DNA from: Thermacetogenium phaeum DSM 12270
GTDB lineage: Bacteria > Bacillota > DSM-12270 > Thermacetogeniales > Thermacetogeniaceae
Direction of reading: 5' to 3'
Assembly (NCBI RefSeq): GCF_000305935.1
Contig: NC_018870.1
Span: 513,942 to 577,941 of the forward strand
Length of the DNA: 64,000 nucleotides
Below the pieces are notes generated by a model. It saw only the letters and a program-made list of their open reading frames with translations, was not told where the DNA came from and did not search any database. Made by a program: the position numbers and the translations under genes. Positions 1 to 8,284 of the stretch are shown here, piece by piece. Within the stretch, counting starts at the first letter, position 1. Each line of letters begins with the position of its first letter.

Positions 1-594
1 CTGCACCCCTTCATGCCTTTCCTCACCGAAGAGATCTGGCAGCACCTTCCCCACCAAGGGGAGAGCATCGTGGTGGCTCCCTGGCCTGAAGTGCAGCAGA
101 ACTTCGATGACGCGAAGAGCGAGGCGGAGATGGAATTTCTGATGGAGGTAATCCGCGGCATCAGGAATATGCGCGGGGAGATGAACATACATCCGGGGCG
201 TTCCGTCAGGTGTGTTGCCATAGCCGTTCCGGAGCATGGCGCTCTCTTGCAGAGCTACAGGTCTTATGTGGAAAACCTGGCCAACTGCGATCCCCTTGAG
301 GTCGTGGGACCTGGGCAGTCGAAGCCGAAGCAGGCTTTGAGCACTGTGGTCAGGGGCACGGAAATCTACCTGCCTCTGGCAGGGCTGGTGGATCTGGATA
401 AGGAGCTTGCCCGCCTGGAGAAAGAGGCGAAGACCATTGAGGGGGTTTTGCAGCGGGTGCAGAAGAAGCTTTCCAATGAGCAGTTTCTTGCCAAAGCGCC
501 GCCGGAGGTGGTAGAGAAGGAGCGGGAAAGGGAAGCCGAACTGAGAAGGACCAAAGAGGCCCTCAACCGCCGGCTGGCGGCCCTGAAGTCTTGA
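1..594 (+). CDS. valS: Valyl-tRNA synthetase, C-terminal part
   Basis: The frame is open from base 1, so this is the 3' end of a gene that starts before the window; about 197 residues remain. The opening LHPFMPFLTEEIW is the class I synthetase anticodon-binding region as found in ValRS. The last ~65 residues, from LDKELARLEKEAKTI onward, form the charged C-terminal coiled-coil arm that ValRS uses to contact tRNA. The enzyme charges tRNA-Val in the cytoplasm. The catalytic HIGH and KMSKS motifs lie outside the window. The gene stops with TGA, followed by ~150 bases before the next promoter. Confidence 0.95.
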   Translation: MHPFMPFLTEEIWQHLPHQGESIVVAPWPEVQQNFDDAKSEAEMEFLMEVIRGIRNMRGEMNIHPGRSVRCVAIAVPEHGALLQSYRSYVENLANCDPLEVVGPGQSKPKQALSTVVRGTEIYLPLAGLVDLDKELARLEKEAKTIEGVLQRVQKKLSNEQFLAKAPPEVVEKEREREAELRRTKEALNRRLAALKS

Positions 595-750
595 GTCCCG
601 GCGGTTGCTGCTTCCGGCGGCTTTTTGGAAGCAATAGCCTACATGTGTCAATTATTGTTTTAAACATAATATTCCAGACATAATATTTAATGAGAGGTTA
701 AGGCAGGACCGGCCTCGATTTAGTATTTTCCGGGCGCCCTTGTCCTTCCC

Positions 751-779
751 TTGACACCTCGCTGCCCGTTCAGTATAAT
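751..779 (+). promoter_or_regulatory. Sigma-A promoter of the cysE-cysS operon
   Basis: A perfect TTGACA (751-756) and a perfect TATAAT (774-779) are separated by 17 bases. Transcription would start near 786, at the beginning of the T-box leader. Confidence 0.9.
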
Positions 780-785
780 GAATCA

Positions 786-1048
786 ACAAAGTAACCCTTT
801 TGGTTTTAAAGACGGTGAACGAGAAGAGTAGGTACAGGGCGAAGCCCCAGAGAGGAACCGTCACCGGCTGGAAGCGGTTCCGGCAGAGCGGTACCGAAAG
901 TGCGCTCGGGAGTCGCGGTGCCGAATTAAAGTAGGCATCGACGGGAGGGAACCGTTAGCATTCCCAGGCAGAGGGGTGTTGTTTTGCCCGAAGCAGAGTG
1001 GAACCACGGAAGAAATCCTTTCGTCTCTGAAGGCGAAAGGATTTTTTA
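786..1048 (+). promoter_or_regulatory. T-box riboswitch (tRNA-Cys specific) of cysE-cysS
   Basis: The leader has the T-box order of parts: a stem I start (GAGAAGAGTAGGTA), an AGAGA-type distal loop, a specifier region, the linker GTAGGC...GACGGGAGG...CCGTTA, the antiterminator T-box AGAGTGGAACCACGG (995-1009), and an intrinsic terminator. The likely specifier is TGC at 919-921, just before CGAATTAAAGTAGGC; another TGC at 901-903 would give the same answer. Cys fits the downstream serine acetyltransferase and cysteinyl-tRNA synthetase. Uncharged tRNA-Cys should stabilise the antiterminator and allow readthrough. Specifier choice was made by eye. Confidence 0.9.
1013..1048 (+). terminator. Intrinsic terminator of the T-box leader
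   Basis: AAATCCTTTCG pairs with CGAAAGGATTT around a short loop and is followed by a T run. It sits directly after the T-box sequence, with which it is mutually exclusive. Confidence 0.88.
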
Positions 1049-1076
1049 TTAAACGGAGAATCAGGAGGGGATAAGA

Positions 1077-1772
1077 ATGGAGCTATTCCGGAGAATCAAG
1101 CGGGATATCCAGGTTGTTTTTGAGCGGGACCCCGCAGCAAGAAGCATTCTGGAGGTTATCCTCTGTTATCCGGGTTTCCATGCCATCCTGTTGCATAGAA
1201 TTGCTCACTGGTTTTACAAGCGGGGGTTGGTGCTGCTCCCCAGGCTGATCTCCCAATTAAACAGGGCCTTAACGGGTATTGAGATCCATCCGGGAGCGAA
1301 GATTGGGGAGGGTTTGTTTATCGATCACGGAATGGGAGTGGTGATCGGTGAGACTGCGGAGATCGGTGATAATGTGACCATCTACCAGGGGGTCACCCTG
1401 GGAGGCACCGGCAAGGAGAAGGGAAAGCGCCATCCGACAGTCGGAAATAATGTGGTGATCAGCGCCGGCGCCAAGGTGTTGGGTTCGCTGGTGATCGGCA
1501 ATAACGTCAAGATCGGCGCCGGCTCCGTGGTACTCAAGGATGTGCCGGACAACTGCACCGTTGTGGGAGTACCCGGCAAGATAGTGAAGCGCGACGGGCG
1601 CAGGATACGGGAAGCAGGGGAGGAAGGTATCGACCTCAGGCACAATCAACTCCCCGATCCCATCGGTGAGATGCTCCTCTCCCTGCAGCGGAGGGTATTG
1701 CAGCTGGAAGGCAGGATTGCGGAACTGGAGGCTGAATGCAGTGGCTCTAATGGTGTACAACACATTGTCTAG
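1077..1772 (+). CDS. cysE: Serine O-acetyltransferase
   Basis: 231 residues. Makes O-acetylserine from serine and acetyl-CoA, the first step of cysteine synthesis in the cytoplasm. The N-terminal helical part is followed by a left-handed beta-helix with hexapeptide repeats from about residue 65 ([43 protein letters not shown]). These are typical of the short CysE form. The C-terminal ~35 residues look coiled-coil. ATG follows AGGAGGGG. It lies just after the Cys T-box and its 3' end overlaps the start of cysS by about 30 bases, so the two are co-transcribed. Confidence 0.95.
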   Translation: MELFRRIKRDIQVVFERDPAARSILEVILCYPGFHAILLHRIAHWFYKRGLVLLPRLISQLNRALTGIEIHPGAKIGEGLFIDHGMGVVIGETAEIGDNVTIYQGVTLGGTGKEKGKRHPTVGNNVVISAGAKVLGSLVIGNNVKIGAGSVVLKDVPDNCTVVGVPGKIVKRDGRRIREAGEEGIDLRHNQLPDPIGEMLLSLQRRVLQLEGRIAELEAECSGSNGVQHIV

Positions 1773-3264
1773 GAGAAAAGAGGAGTTTGTCCCGGGAGTG
1801 AACCAGGTCAGGATGTATGTCTGCGGCCCCACCACCTACAACTTCATCCACCTGGGAAATGCCCGTGCCCTGGTGGTTTTCGACACCATCAGGCGTTACC
1901 TGGAGTATAAGGGCTATAGAGTCAAGTATGTCCAAAACTTCACCGATATCGACGACAAGATCATCAATAGGGCGCGGGAAGAAAACACCAGCGCCCGGGA
2001 GCTTGCCGAAAAGTACATCGGGGAATACTTCCGGGATGCCGACGCCTTAAGGGTGAAGCGGGCCACCGTTCACCCCCGGGCGAGCGAGCACATACCGGAG
2101 ATGATCGACATGGTCAGGGTCCTTTGCGAGAAAGGGATCGCCTATGAGTACGGTGGGGATGTCTATTTCTCCGTGCGCTCTTTTCCAGGGTACGGCAAGC
2201 TTTCGGGGCGAACCCTGGAGGAGATGCTGGCCGGGGCGCGGGTGGAAGTGGATGAACGCAAGCGCGATCCCCTGGATTTTGTGCTTTGGAAGGCGGCCAA
2301 ACCGGGGGAGCCTTTTTGGGAGAGTCCGTGGGGCGCGGGGCGGCCGGGATGGCACCTGGAGTGTTCGGTGATGTCCCTTAAGTATCTGGGATTTGGTTTC
2401 GACATTCACGGTGGGGGGAGCGACCTCATCTTCCCCCACCATGAAAATGAGATCGCCCAGGCCGAGGCCTATGCCGGTTCTGAGCCTTTTGCCCGCTATT
2501 GGGTCCACAACGGATTTGTTACCGTGGACGAGGAAAAGATGTCCAAGTCCCTGGGCAACTTCTTTCTCGTCAGGGGGCTTTTACAAGAGTGGGCTCCCGA
2601 GATCCTGCGCTTCTTTCTCCTATCCACACATTATCGCAGCCCGCTGGACTTCAACGACGCTGCACTGAAAAATGCTCGCAAGAGCTTTAACAGGCTGGGG
2701 AACACCCTCGATCTCCTTAACGATACCGTTGGGGATGGGCAAGGAAAAAAGACGGCTGGAAGACTGGCGCGGGAGGCAGAGGCCTTCCGCAGCCGGGTGG
2801 CGGATTGTGTGGCTCAATTTGAAGAGGCCATGGATGACGACTTCAACACCGCCCTGGCCCTGGCCGCCCTCTTCAATATGGGGCGGGAGATCAACGGCTT
2901 TATCAACGGCGACCAGTTTCAGCCGACGCCGGGGGTGCTCTACCTGCTGGCGCAGATCAGGGAGTATTACCTGAACCTCCTGGATGTGCTCGGGCTGGTG
3001 CCGGGGGAGAAGAGGGAGCTGGGAGAGGAATACCGCCAACCCCTTATCAGGATTGCCCTTTCCCTTAAGGACGAAGCGGGCGGCCGGCTTCCGGACAGGC
3101 TTCCCGACGGCCCCCGGGAGCTGCTCGAGCTGCTGCTGAAGATCCGCCGGGAGGCCCGGCAGCAGAAGAATTACCAATTGTCCGACGCCCTGCGCGATGC
3201 CTTGAGGGAAGAGGGGATCATTATCGAAGATACCCCCCGTGGCACGCGCTGGCGGCTGGTATAG
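1741..3264 (+). CDS. cysS: Cysteinyl-tRNA synthetase
   Basis: 507 residues from GTG 1741; ATG 1750 is the alternative. I prefer 1741 because GGAGG at 1727-1731 is well spaced, and the open frame upstream lies within cysE. Class I signature ([10 protein letters not shown], then the HIGH-like HLGNAR), zinc-site region HLECSVMS / [15 protein letters not shown], and KMSKS in [10 protein letters not shown]. It attaches cysteine to tRNA-Cys. Full family length. It overlaps cysE and shares the T-box leader, so charged tRNA-Cys level controls its expression. Confidence 0.96.
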   Translation: MALMVYNTLSRRKEEFVPGVNQVRMYVCGPTTYNFIHLGNARALVVFDTIRRYLEYKGYRVKYVQNFTDIDDKIINRAREENTSARELAEKYIGEYFRDADALRVKRATVHPRASEHIPEMIDMVRVLCEKGIAYEYGGDVYFSVRSFPGYGKLSGRTLEEMLAGARVEVDERKRDPLDFVLWKAAKPGEPFWESPWGAGRPGWHLECSVMSLKYLGFGFDIHGGGSDLIFPHHENEIAQAEAYAGSEPFARYWVHNGFVTVDEEKMSKSLGNFFLVRGLLQEWAPEILRFFLLSTHYRSPLDFNDAALKNARKSFNRLGNTLDLLNDTVGDGQGKKTAGRLAREAEAFRSRVADCVAQFEEAMDDDFNTALALAALFNMGREINGFINGDQFQPTPGVLYLLAQIREYYLNLLDVLGLVPGEKRELGEEYRQPLIRIALSLKDEAGGRLPDRLPDGPRELLELLLKIRREARQQKNYQLSDALRDALREEGIIIEDTPRGTRWRLV

Positions 3265-3276
3265 GAAAGGATGTTG

Positions 3277-3993
3277 ATGGATATGAAAGTGGAACTCATA
3301 GCCTATACTCCCGAGCCGGAGGCTACGGTGGCCGCAGCGGCGCGGCTCTGCTACTCCTCCCGGGGTGCCGTCGGCTTGAAGGAGGCGCTGACCGATGCCG
3401 AAGCGGCTTCCCTGATCAAAAGGCTGATCTCAATGGGGCACCTTTCCCCAACGGAGCACGCCAGCTTTACCTTTGCCATCGAAGGGGTGAGCAGGGCGCT
3501 GTCGCACCAGCTGGTACGCCACAGGATCGCCTCCTATTCCCAGAAGTCGCAGCGCTATGTGGACGAGAATAATTTTTCCTACATCGTTCCACCCTCTATC
3601 GCCGCCCAACCGGACGCCCTGGAGCTATACCGAAAGGCGATGGAGGAGTTGCGGGAGGCCTACCGGAAGCTGGCCGGGGTTGTTCCCAGAGAGGACGCCC
3701 GTTACCTGCTTCCCAATGCAGCCGAGACGAAGCTGGTCTGCACCATGAACGCCCGCTCCCTTTACAACTTTTTTCGCCTGCGCTGCTGCCGTCGCGCCCA
3801 GTGGGAGATCAGGGAGCTGGCCTTGAAGATGCGGGAGGAGGTGCGGCGGGTGGCGCCGGTTCTCTTTGCCCTCGCCGGCCCGTCCTGCGAAACCGAGGGG
3901 ATTTGCTGGGAAGGAGAATTCTCCTGCGGCAGGGCACGGGAGGTGCGTAGCAGGGGGGTGGCGGCCGATGGAGGAGATGATCTGGGGGCGTAA
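3277..3993 (+). CDS. thyX: Flavin-dependent thymidylate synthase
   Basis: About 238 residues. Methylates dUMP to dTMP using methylene-tetrahydrofolate and FADH2/NADPH. The ThyX signature is RHRIASYSQKSQRY (RHR followed by S seven residues later), near residue 75. Three in-frame ATGs (3271, 3277, 3283) are possible; GGAAAGG at 3264-3270 best suits 3277 or 3283. It begins a few bases after cysS and its 3' end overlaps rlmB. In related Clostridia mrnC often sits between cysS and this gene; there is no room for it here. Confidence 0.93.
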   Translation: MDMKVELIAYTPEPEATVAAAARLCYSSRGAVGLKEALTDAEAASLIKRLISMGHLSPTEHASFTFAIEGVSRALSHQLVRHRIASYSQKSQRYVDENNFSYIVPPSIAAQPDALELYRKAMEELREAYRKLAGVVPREDARYLLPNAAETKLVCTMNARSLYNFFRLRCCRRAQWEIRELALKMREEVRRVAPVLFALAGPSCETEGICWEGEFSCGRAREVRSRGVAADGGDDLGA

Positions 3994-4714
3994 TCCCGTT
4001 CTGGAGGCCTTGAAGGCGGGCCGCCCTCTTAACAAAATAGTCGTCGCCCGGGGCAGTCGCGGCAGCATCGGTGAGATCCTCACTCGCGCCCGGGAGGAGG
4101 GGATCCCCGTGCAGTTCGTAATGCGCTCCGTTATCGACCGCCTGGCGGAAGGCAAGAACCACCAGGGTGTTGCCGCTTTTCTGAGCCCCAAGGAGTACAC
4201 TACCGTAGAAAGCATCATCCAGCAGGCTGCGCTGCGAAGGGAGGATCCGCTTGTTGCCGTCCTCGTCGGATGGGAGGACCCCCAGAACCTGGGGGCGCTG
4301 ATCCGCAGCGCCGAGGCGGCCGGGGCGCACGGTGTGATTATACAAAAGCGCCGGGCGGCCCCTCTCACTGGCGCCGTGGCCAAAGCATCGGCGGGCGCTC
4401 TGGCCCATCTCCCCGTGAGCAGAGTGGCCAACCTCTCCCGCACCCTCCGCGACCTGAAGGAGGTGGGGCTGTGGGTGGCCGGCGCCGATGCGGCCGGGGA
4501 ACTCCCCTATTATGAGGCTGACCTGGCAGGGCCCCTCGCCCTGGTGATCGGTGGGGAAGGAAAGGGCCTGGGGCACCTGGCGGATGATTGCGATTTTTTG
4601 GTACGGATCCCGATGGCCGGAAAAACCGGGTCGCTTAACGCTGCAGTGGCGGGTTCCATTCTTCTCTTTGAAGCGATGCGCCAGCGGGCCCTGCGGTCGG
4701 CCGGGACGGAGTGA
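3968..4714 (+). CDS. rlmB: 23S rRNA (guanosine-2'-O-)-methyltransferase RlmB (SpoU/TrmH family)
   Basis: 248 residues from ATG 3968. The frame is open further upstream, but that stretch lies in thyX and does not look like the family N-terminus, whereas MEEMIWGRNPVLEAL does. The N-terminal substrate-binding domain is followed by the SPOUT trefoil-knot motifs: LVGWEDPQNLGALIRSAEAAG, LVIGGEGKGLG and IPMAGKTGSLNAAVAGSI. Methylates a ribose in 23S rRNA. Starts inside the end of thyX, so translation is probably coupled. Upstream purines (AGGGGGG) give only a modest ribosome site. Confidence 0.93.
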   Translation: MEEMIWGRNPVLEALKAGRPLNKIVVARGSRGSIGEILTRAREEGIPVQFVMRSVIDRLAEGKNHQGVAAFLSPKEYTTVESIIQQAALRREDPLVAVLVGWEDPQNLGALIRSAEAAGAHGVIIQKRRAAPLTGAVAKASAGALAHLPVSRVANLSRTLRDLKEVGLWVAGADAAGELPYYEADLAGPLALVIGGEGKGLGHLADDCDFLVRIPMAGKTGSLNAAVAGSILLFEAMRQRALRSAGTE

Positions 4715-4734
4715 GTGCGGGAGAGGGTTAACAG

Positions 4735-5265
4735 TTGGACGGTATCTTGCTTGTGGACGGTTACAATGTTATCAGCTCCTGGCCTGAATTTAAGGACTTA
4801 AAAGAGGCCGAGCTGGCTCATGCGCGCGACCGGCTGATCGCCATCTTGAGCGAATTCCGTGCCTTCTGCGGGATGCGGGTGATCGTTGTCTTCGATGCCC
4901 ATCAGGTAAAGGGCGGCACTGAGCAATGTGAGCAGTGTCAGGGGATTGAGGTGGTCTACACCAAGGAGGGAGAGACGGCCGACAACTGGATCGAGAAGTT
5001 CGCTGCCCGCCAGCGCCGAGAGGGGACACCGGGAAAGCCGCCTCTCTTCGTTGTTACCTATGACTGGTTGGAGCAAAGGATTATTTCTGCGCAGGGCGCC
5101 TACCGGATCACCCCAGAAGAGCTGCGGCGTGAGATCCAGAGGGCCAAAGAAGAGGGAAAAGGTTTTTTTCAGGAAGCGTGTGATCGGATTCCCCTCGACT
5201 ACCGCCTCCCGGACTCCGCAAAAAAGCTGTTTGAAAACTGGCGCAGGCGCAAAACCCCCGGCTGA
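4735..5265 (+). CDS. yacP: YacP-like NYN-domain ribonuclease
   Basis: 176 residues from a TTG start preceded by GAGAGGG. The N-terminus ILLVDGYNVISSW carries the first acidic residue of the PIN-like NYN fold. VVFDAHQ, ETADNWIEKFA and VVTYDWLEQ supply the remaining acidic positions. In Bacillus subtilis the homologue (Rae1) is a ribosome-associated endoribonuclease; the function here is inferred from that. The basic C-terminus fits RNA binding. Its place between rlmB and sigH is the standard Firmicute order. Confidence 0.88.
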   Translation: MDGILLVDGYNVISSWPEFKDLKEAELAHARDRLIAILSEFRAFCGMRVIVVFDAHQVKGGTEQCEQCQGIEVVYTKEGETADNWIEKFAARQRREGTPGKPPLFVVTYDWLEQRIISAQGAYRITPEELRREIQRAKEEGKGFFQEACDRIPLDYRLPDSAKKLFENWRRRKTPG

Positions 5266-5665
5266 AGGCTGTTCCGGCGCCGCAAGATTCCAGTGGACAA
5301 ACAGATCTGGGATTGCCACCAGAACCAGCAAGGGCGACAATATCACAAAACTGCAGCCGCTGAAGCGGTTGACTTGGGACGGGTTTTTATCGTATAATTT
5401 CTTGTGTGTGCGGACAAGCCGAGATTCTTCAAGCCTTCGGAAAATCCCTGTTGAATTGAGAATCATGAATCTACCTTTTTGTGCCTCCGAATCAATTGCT
5501 GAAGAGATAAGTGAGAGAGGTGTGCCTAATGTGTGTTTTTGGGCTTGAAAGCACCGCGGTGGAATTTAGCATTTCGACTTTGTAAAAAACATGTTACTCC
5601 TTTAGGAGAACTGTTGCAGCAGCGTAGTTTTTACCCCTAAAATCTCCTGGGAGGCGATGTTGTTA
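5266..5665 (+). other. Intergenic region upstream of sigH
   Basis: About 400 bases without a convincing gene. It contains the promoter at 5369-5398 and a short palindrome CTCCTTTAGGAG near 5604. I see no transposon ends or riboswitch core. Confidence 0.6.
5369..5398 (+). promoter_or_regulatory. Probable sigma-A promoter for sigH
   Basis: TTGACT (5369-5374) and TATAAT (5393-5398) with an 18-base spacer, in the yacP-sigH gap. It would give sigH a leader of ~260 bases. Confidence 0.7.
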
Positions 5666-6310
5666 ATGTCTACCCTCGCGCGGCAAGAGGCAAGTGAAGC
5701 TTTTCAATGTATGTCTGATGAGGACATTGTGGAGCTGGCCAAAGATGGTCGCGACGTCGCACTTGAGCACCTGATCAACAAGTACAAGAATTTTGTAAGG
5801 GCTAAAGCGAGGTCTTATTTCCTAATAGGTGCGGACCGCGAGGATATTATTCAAGAGGGGATGATCGGGCTTTTTAAGGCGATTCGGGATTTCCGGGGTG
5901 ACAAGCTCTCTTCGTTTAGGGCATTTGCGGAATTGTGCATCACGAGACAGATAATCACCGCTATTAAGACGGCAACATGCCAGAAGCATATACCGCTTAA
6001 TTCTTATATTTCTTTGAATAAGCCGATCTATGATGAGGATTCCGACCGTACCCTGATGGATGTGATCTCCGGCTCCAAGATCAGCGATCCGGAGGAGCTG
6101 ATCATCAGCCAGGAGGAGTTCGACGATATTGAAGGAAAGATGCGGGAGATCCTGAGTTCCCTGGAATGGAAGGTTCTCATGTCCTACCTGGAGGGCAAAT
6201 CGTACCAGGAGATGGCGATGGATTTAAACAGGCATGTCAAGTCTATCGACAATGCCCTGCAGAGGGTAAAGCGCAAACTGGAGCGCTATCTGGAAAAGCG
6301 TGAACATTAA
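5666..6310 (+). CDS. sigH: RNA polymerase sigma-H factor
   Basis: 214 residues from ATG 5666; ATG 5657 is too close to GGGAGG, and TTG 5660 is possible. Region 2 is clear (LIDKY-like LINKYKNFVRAKARSYF, then ADREDIIQEGMIGLFKAIRDF), with region 4 near the C-terminus (LEWKVLMSYLEGKSYQEMAMDL). Sequence and position after yacP match SigH, which drives early sporulation and competence genes in bacilli. Five SigH-like promoter arrangements elsewhere in this window suggest a wider role here, but that is inference. Confidence 0.95.
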   Translation: MSTLARQEASEAFQCMSDEDIVELAKDGRDVALEHLINKYKNFVRAKARSYFLIGADREDIIQEGMIGLFKAIRDFRGDKLSSFRAFAELCITRQIITAIKTATCQKHIPLNSYISLNKPIYDEDSDRTLMDVISGSKISDPEELIISQEEFDDIEGKMREILSSLEWKVLMSYLEGKSYQEMAMDLNRHVKSIDNALQRVKRKLERYLEKREH

Positions 6311-6316
6311 AGAATC

Positions 6317-6345
6317 TTGATCTTCTGAGATTTCCCTTGTATAAT
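6317..6345 (+). promoter_or_regulatory. Sigma-A promoter of the tRNA cluster
   Basis: TTGATC (6317-6322) and TATAAT (6340-6345) with a 17-base spacer, ~34 bases before the first tRNA. Confidence 0.8.
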
Positions 6346-6378
6346 ATGTAGTGTCTAAAGGAGATATCTGAAAAGCGG

Positions 6379-6455
6379 GCCGACGTAGCTCAACTGGCAG
6401 AGCGGCTGACTTGTAATCAGCAGGTTTAGGGGTTCAAGTCCCCTCGTCGGCTCCA
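6379..6455 (+). tRNA. tRNA-Thr (UGU)
   Basis: Acceptor GCCGACG pairs with CGTCGGC (6445-6451). The anticodon stem GCTGA/TCAGC encloses loop CTTGTAA, giving anticodon TGT. The T arm has GGTTCAAGTC, and CCA is encoded (6453-6455). Confidence 0.97.
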
Positions 6456-6469
6456 GGGAGAAAAGATGT

Positions 6470-6554
6470 GGAGAGGTACCCGAGTGGTCAAAGGGAGCAG
6501 ACTGTAAATCTGCCGGCGCAGCCTTCGCAGGTTCGAATCCTGCCCTCTCCACCA
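6470..6554 (+). tRNA. tRNA-Tyr (GUA)
   Basis: Acceptor GGAGAGG pairs with CCTCTCC. Anticodon loop CTGTAAA gives GTA. A long variable arm makes it a class II tRNA, as expected for bacterial tRNA-Tyr. CCA is encoded. Confidence 0.97.
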
Positions 6555-6557
6555 TAT

Positions 6558-6633
<76 letters not shown>

Positions 6634-6634
6634 C

Positions 6635-6710
6635 GCCCACATAGCTCAGCGGGTAGAGCGTCGCCTTGGTAAGGCGGAGGTCACCGGTTCAAGCCCGGTT
6701 GTGGGCTCCA
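6635..6710 (+). tRNA. tRNA-Thr (GGU)
   Basis: Acceptor GCCCACA pairs with TGTGGGC. The loop TTGGTAA gives anticodon GGT. CCA is encoded (6708-6710). Last gene of the four-tRNA unit. Confidence 0.96.
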
Positions 6711-6717
6711 GGAGAAA

Positions 6718-6752
6718 TTAAGCCCTGCAAGGAAAGAGCAGGGCTTAATTTA
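6718..6752 (+). terminator. Terminator after the tRNA cluster
   Basis: TTAAGCCCTGC pairs with GCAGGGCTTAA around AAGGAAAGA and is followed by a T-rich stretch (TTTATTTTG). Confidence 0.88.
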
Positions 6753-6927
6753 TTTTGCGTTCGGATGCTGCCGGCGGCCGGACGCTTGTTGGATTCCTTG
6801 GGGGAAATCGGTTGCAACAGGGATGCCCGCGCATCATTGCCAAGTGGGCCAGCATTAACAATTAAAACCATTCTGCATAAATTATATTATCAGTTCGGCT
6901 CAGAATTGCATGAGAGGGGGGAGTCAG

Positions 6928-7104
6928 GTGAGCTGGAAAAGAGATAACAACAATGATCAGGAATGCAATTGCTGCATCAGGATAGAAGAGAGTTTTGTCT
7001 TGATAGTCTGCGGCGAACTGGATCCTAATCAGTTAAGGGAGAACTTGAAAACCTTTATCGAAATGCGCGACAACAAGGTTATGGCAAACGTGAAGGACGA
7101 ATAA
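6928..7104 (+). CDS. Small protein of unknown function
   Basis: 58 residues from GTG 6928, with GAGGGGGGAG ending 5 bases upstream. The sequence is acidic with a Cys pair (CNCCIRIEES) near the N-terminus and an amphipathic middle (LRENLKTFIEMRDNK). I do not recognise a family. A strong ribosome site and a strong terminator 10 bases after the stop make it a plausible real gene. It has its own unit between the tRNAs and the decayed accessory region. Confidence 0.6.
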   Translation: MSWKRDNNNDQECNCCIRIEESFVLIVCGELDPNQLRENLKTFIEMRDNKVMANVKDE

Positions 7105-7113
7105 AGGAAAGAC

Positions 7114-7145
7114 GGGGCCCCCCGGATTCCCGGGGGGCTTTGCCC
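7114..7145 (+). terminator. Intrinsic terminator, strong GC stem
   Basis: GGCCCCCCGG and CCGGGGGGCT form a short-looped stem, followed by TTTGCCCCTTTGG. It closes the 6928-7104 gene. Confidence 0.75.
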
Positions 7146-7289
7146 CTTTGGTTTTAATGTAGTAAGCCCTGCCGTCAATCTCGACTTTGGCGAAGTTCAT
7201 CCTTTCACCTGCACCCCCGCTGGTCAGCGCCATACGGTGTCGCATCTATCTATCGGTTTAGGTGTTGCTGCCTGCAGGGATGGCCACCG

Positions 7290-7466
7290 GGTCCGCTTTT
7301 ATAGCGCCCCGGCTCTCGCAACAGAGTTGTTTTTTCACTTCTTTAACAACTGAGTGGTATGAACCCCGTATTCCGATGATAGCTGTGAGAGGGTTTTCTC
7401 CTCTTTGAGAATCTCCAGTACGCTCTTGCTTTTGAATTCCGGCGAATATTATTTGCGAACAAACAT
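7290..7466 (-). pseudogene. Remnant of an IS3-family transposase orfA
   Basis: Read on the minus strand from ATG 7466, the codons give MFVRK-stop-YSPEFKSKS, then VLEILKEEKTLSQLSSEYGV and HTTQLLKK. This matches the helix-turn-helix start of IS3-family OrfA (YSPEFK...EGKT...SEYGVHP..I..WKK). Two stops break it: TAA before YSPEF, and TGA at 7335-7337 where the family has the Trp of the WKK motif. Reading past that gives KNNSVARAGAL, also family-like. No orfB, terminal repeats or target duplication are visible, so only a decayed fragment survives. Confidence 0.7.
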
Positions 7467-7556
7467 TTGGTTCTAAAAAACCCTTTCTCGCTGTCTAAAA
7501 TCTTGGGTCCGTTATATGGCGAAGAACCATTTTTTTATTAAATTTTTTTGTTGACA

Positions 7557-7585
7557 GGAGGAAAACGAGATTTTTTGTCGAAAGC
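7557..7585 (+). promoter_or_regulatory. SigH-like promoter upstream of the chemosensory cluster
   Basis: AGGA (7559-7562) lies 17 bases before GAAA (7580-7583), in the arrangement AGGAAAA-N11-GTCGAAA. This fits the known SigH pattern (RNAGGAWWW, N11-12, RNNGAATWW) with one mismatch in the -10. Confidence 0.45.
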
Positions 7586-7661
7586 GTTCAACATAAACAT
7601 TGGAATAAGTTGCTAAAGAGGGAGAGGAGTGTTTTTAACTACAGTGCTGGCACAGAAATTG

Positions 7662-7710
<49 letters not shown>

Positions 7711-7807
7711 CCTGTTGATAACAAACTTGGAGTAGATTTTTATAGAGGTTTGTTTTGTTTTCTTAAGGGTACAATTCCAGGAGTGACTCCTGAGATTCCT
7801 GGTGTTG

Positions 7808-7891
7808 TGCCTTTTTGTATTTTCTGATGATTTCAAGTTGATCAATGACATTTACGGTTACTGCGTGGGAGACGCAGTGTGTGCAGAGTAG
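7808..7891 (+). pseudogene. GGDEF-domain (diguanylate cyclase) fragment
   Basis: The frame from 7808 gives CLFVFSDDFKLINDIYG, then YCVGDAVCAE, then TAG. This matches the start of the GGDEF fold (LFIDLDxFKxINDxYGHxxGDxVL), with one residue missing in the DxD turn. Neither the upstream half nor the GGDEF catalytic loop is present. It ends four bases before the chemoreceptor remnant, so two unrelated signalling genes have been joined here by deletion. Confidence 0.6.
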
Positions 7892-7894
7892 TGG

Positions 7895-8272
7895 CTGCTA
7901 CGGACAGGGCTAATATTTAGGGAGCCGGCGCGTGCTGGTGAGTACGGCAAAGGTTTTGTTGTGGTGGCAGACGAGGTATGGAGCAGCAGACGAAGGCTAT
8001 TGACGAGAGCCGCCGAACTGTTCACGATCGAGCAGGACATGAAGGCGGTAAACGCTGGAGCACAGGAGATAGTTGATAATTCCGCCCAGATTGCTGCTGC
8101 TCTAGATCAGGCGCGCAAAGGAGTGGAACAGATTGCTACGGCTGCTCAAGAAGCTGCTTCAGCCTCAGAAGAAGCTGCTGCTGCGGCACGCCAGCAGGCT
8201 GCGGGCGCAGGAGAACTTGAGCGTGCGATTGAAGAGATAGCGGCGATGGCTGACGAACTGCAGCAGTTGTAG
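7895..8272 (+). pseudogene. C-terminal fragment of a methyl-accepting chemotaxis protein
   Basis: The frame reads LLRTGLIFREPARAGEYGKG then FVVVADEV. This resembles the receptor hairpin tip ([27 protein letters not shown]) with scrambled early residues. A short shifted stretch follows, then ~75 residues typical of the C-terminal signalling helix (DNSAQIAAALDQARKGVEQI, EAASASEEAAAAARQQAAG). No sensor, membrane or HAMP part remains. A GTG at 7961 could start translation of the last 103 residues, but function as a receptor is unlikely. It lies 12 bases before the triple CheW gene. Confidence 0.75.
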
Positions 8273-8284
8273 GAGGGGGCCCTG

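Noticed and set aside
7033-7200. Minus-strand frame MNFAKVEIDGRAYYIKTKG...
   Set aside because: It has a fair ribosome site and protein-like first residues, but it runs through the terminator and the antisense of the 6928 gene, with no family match. Left open rather than called.
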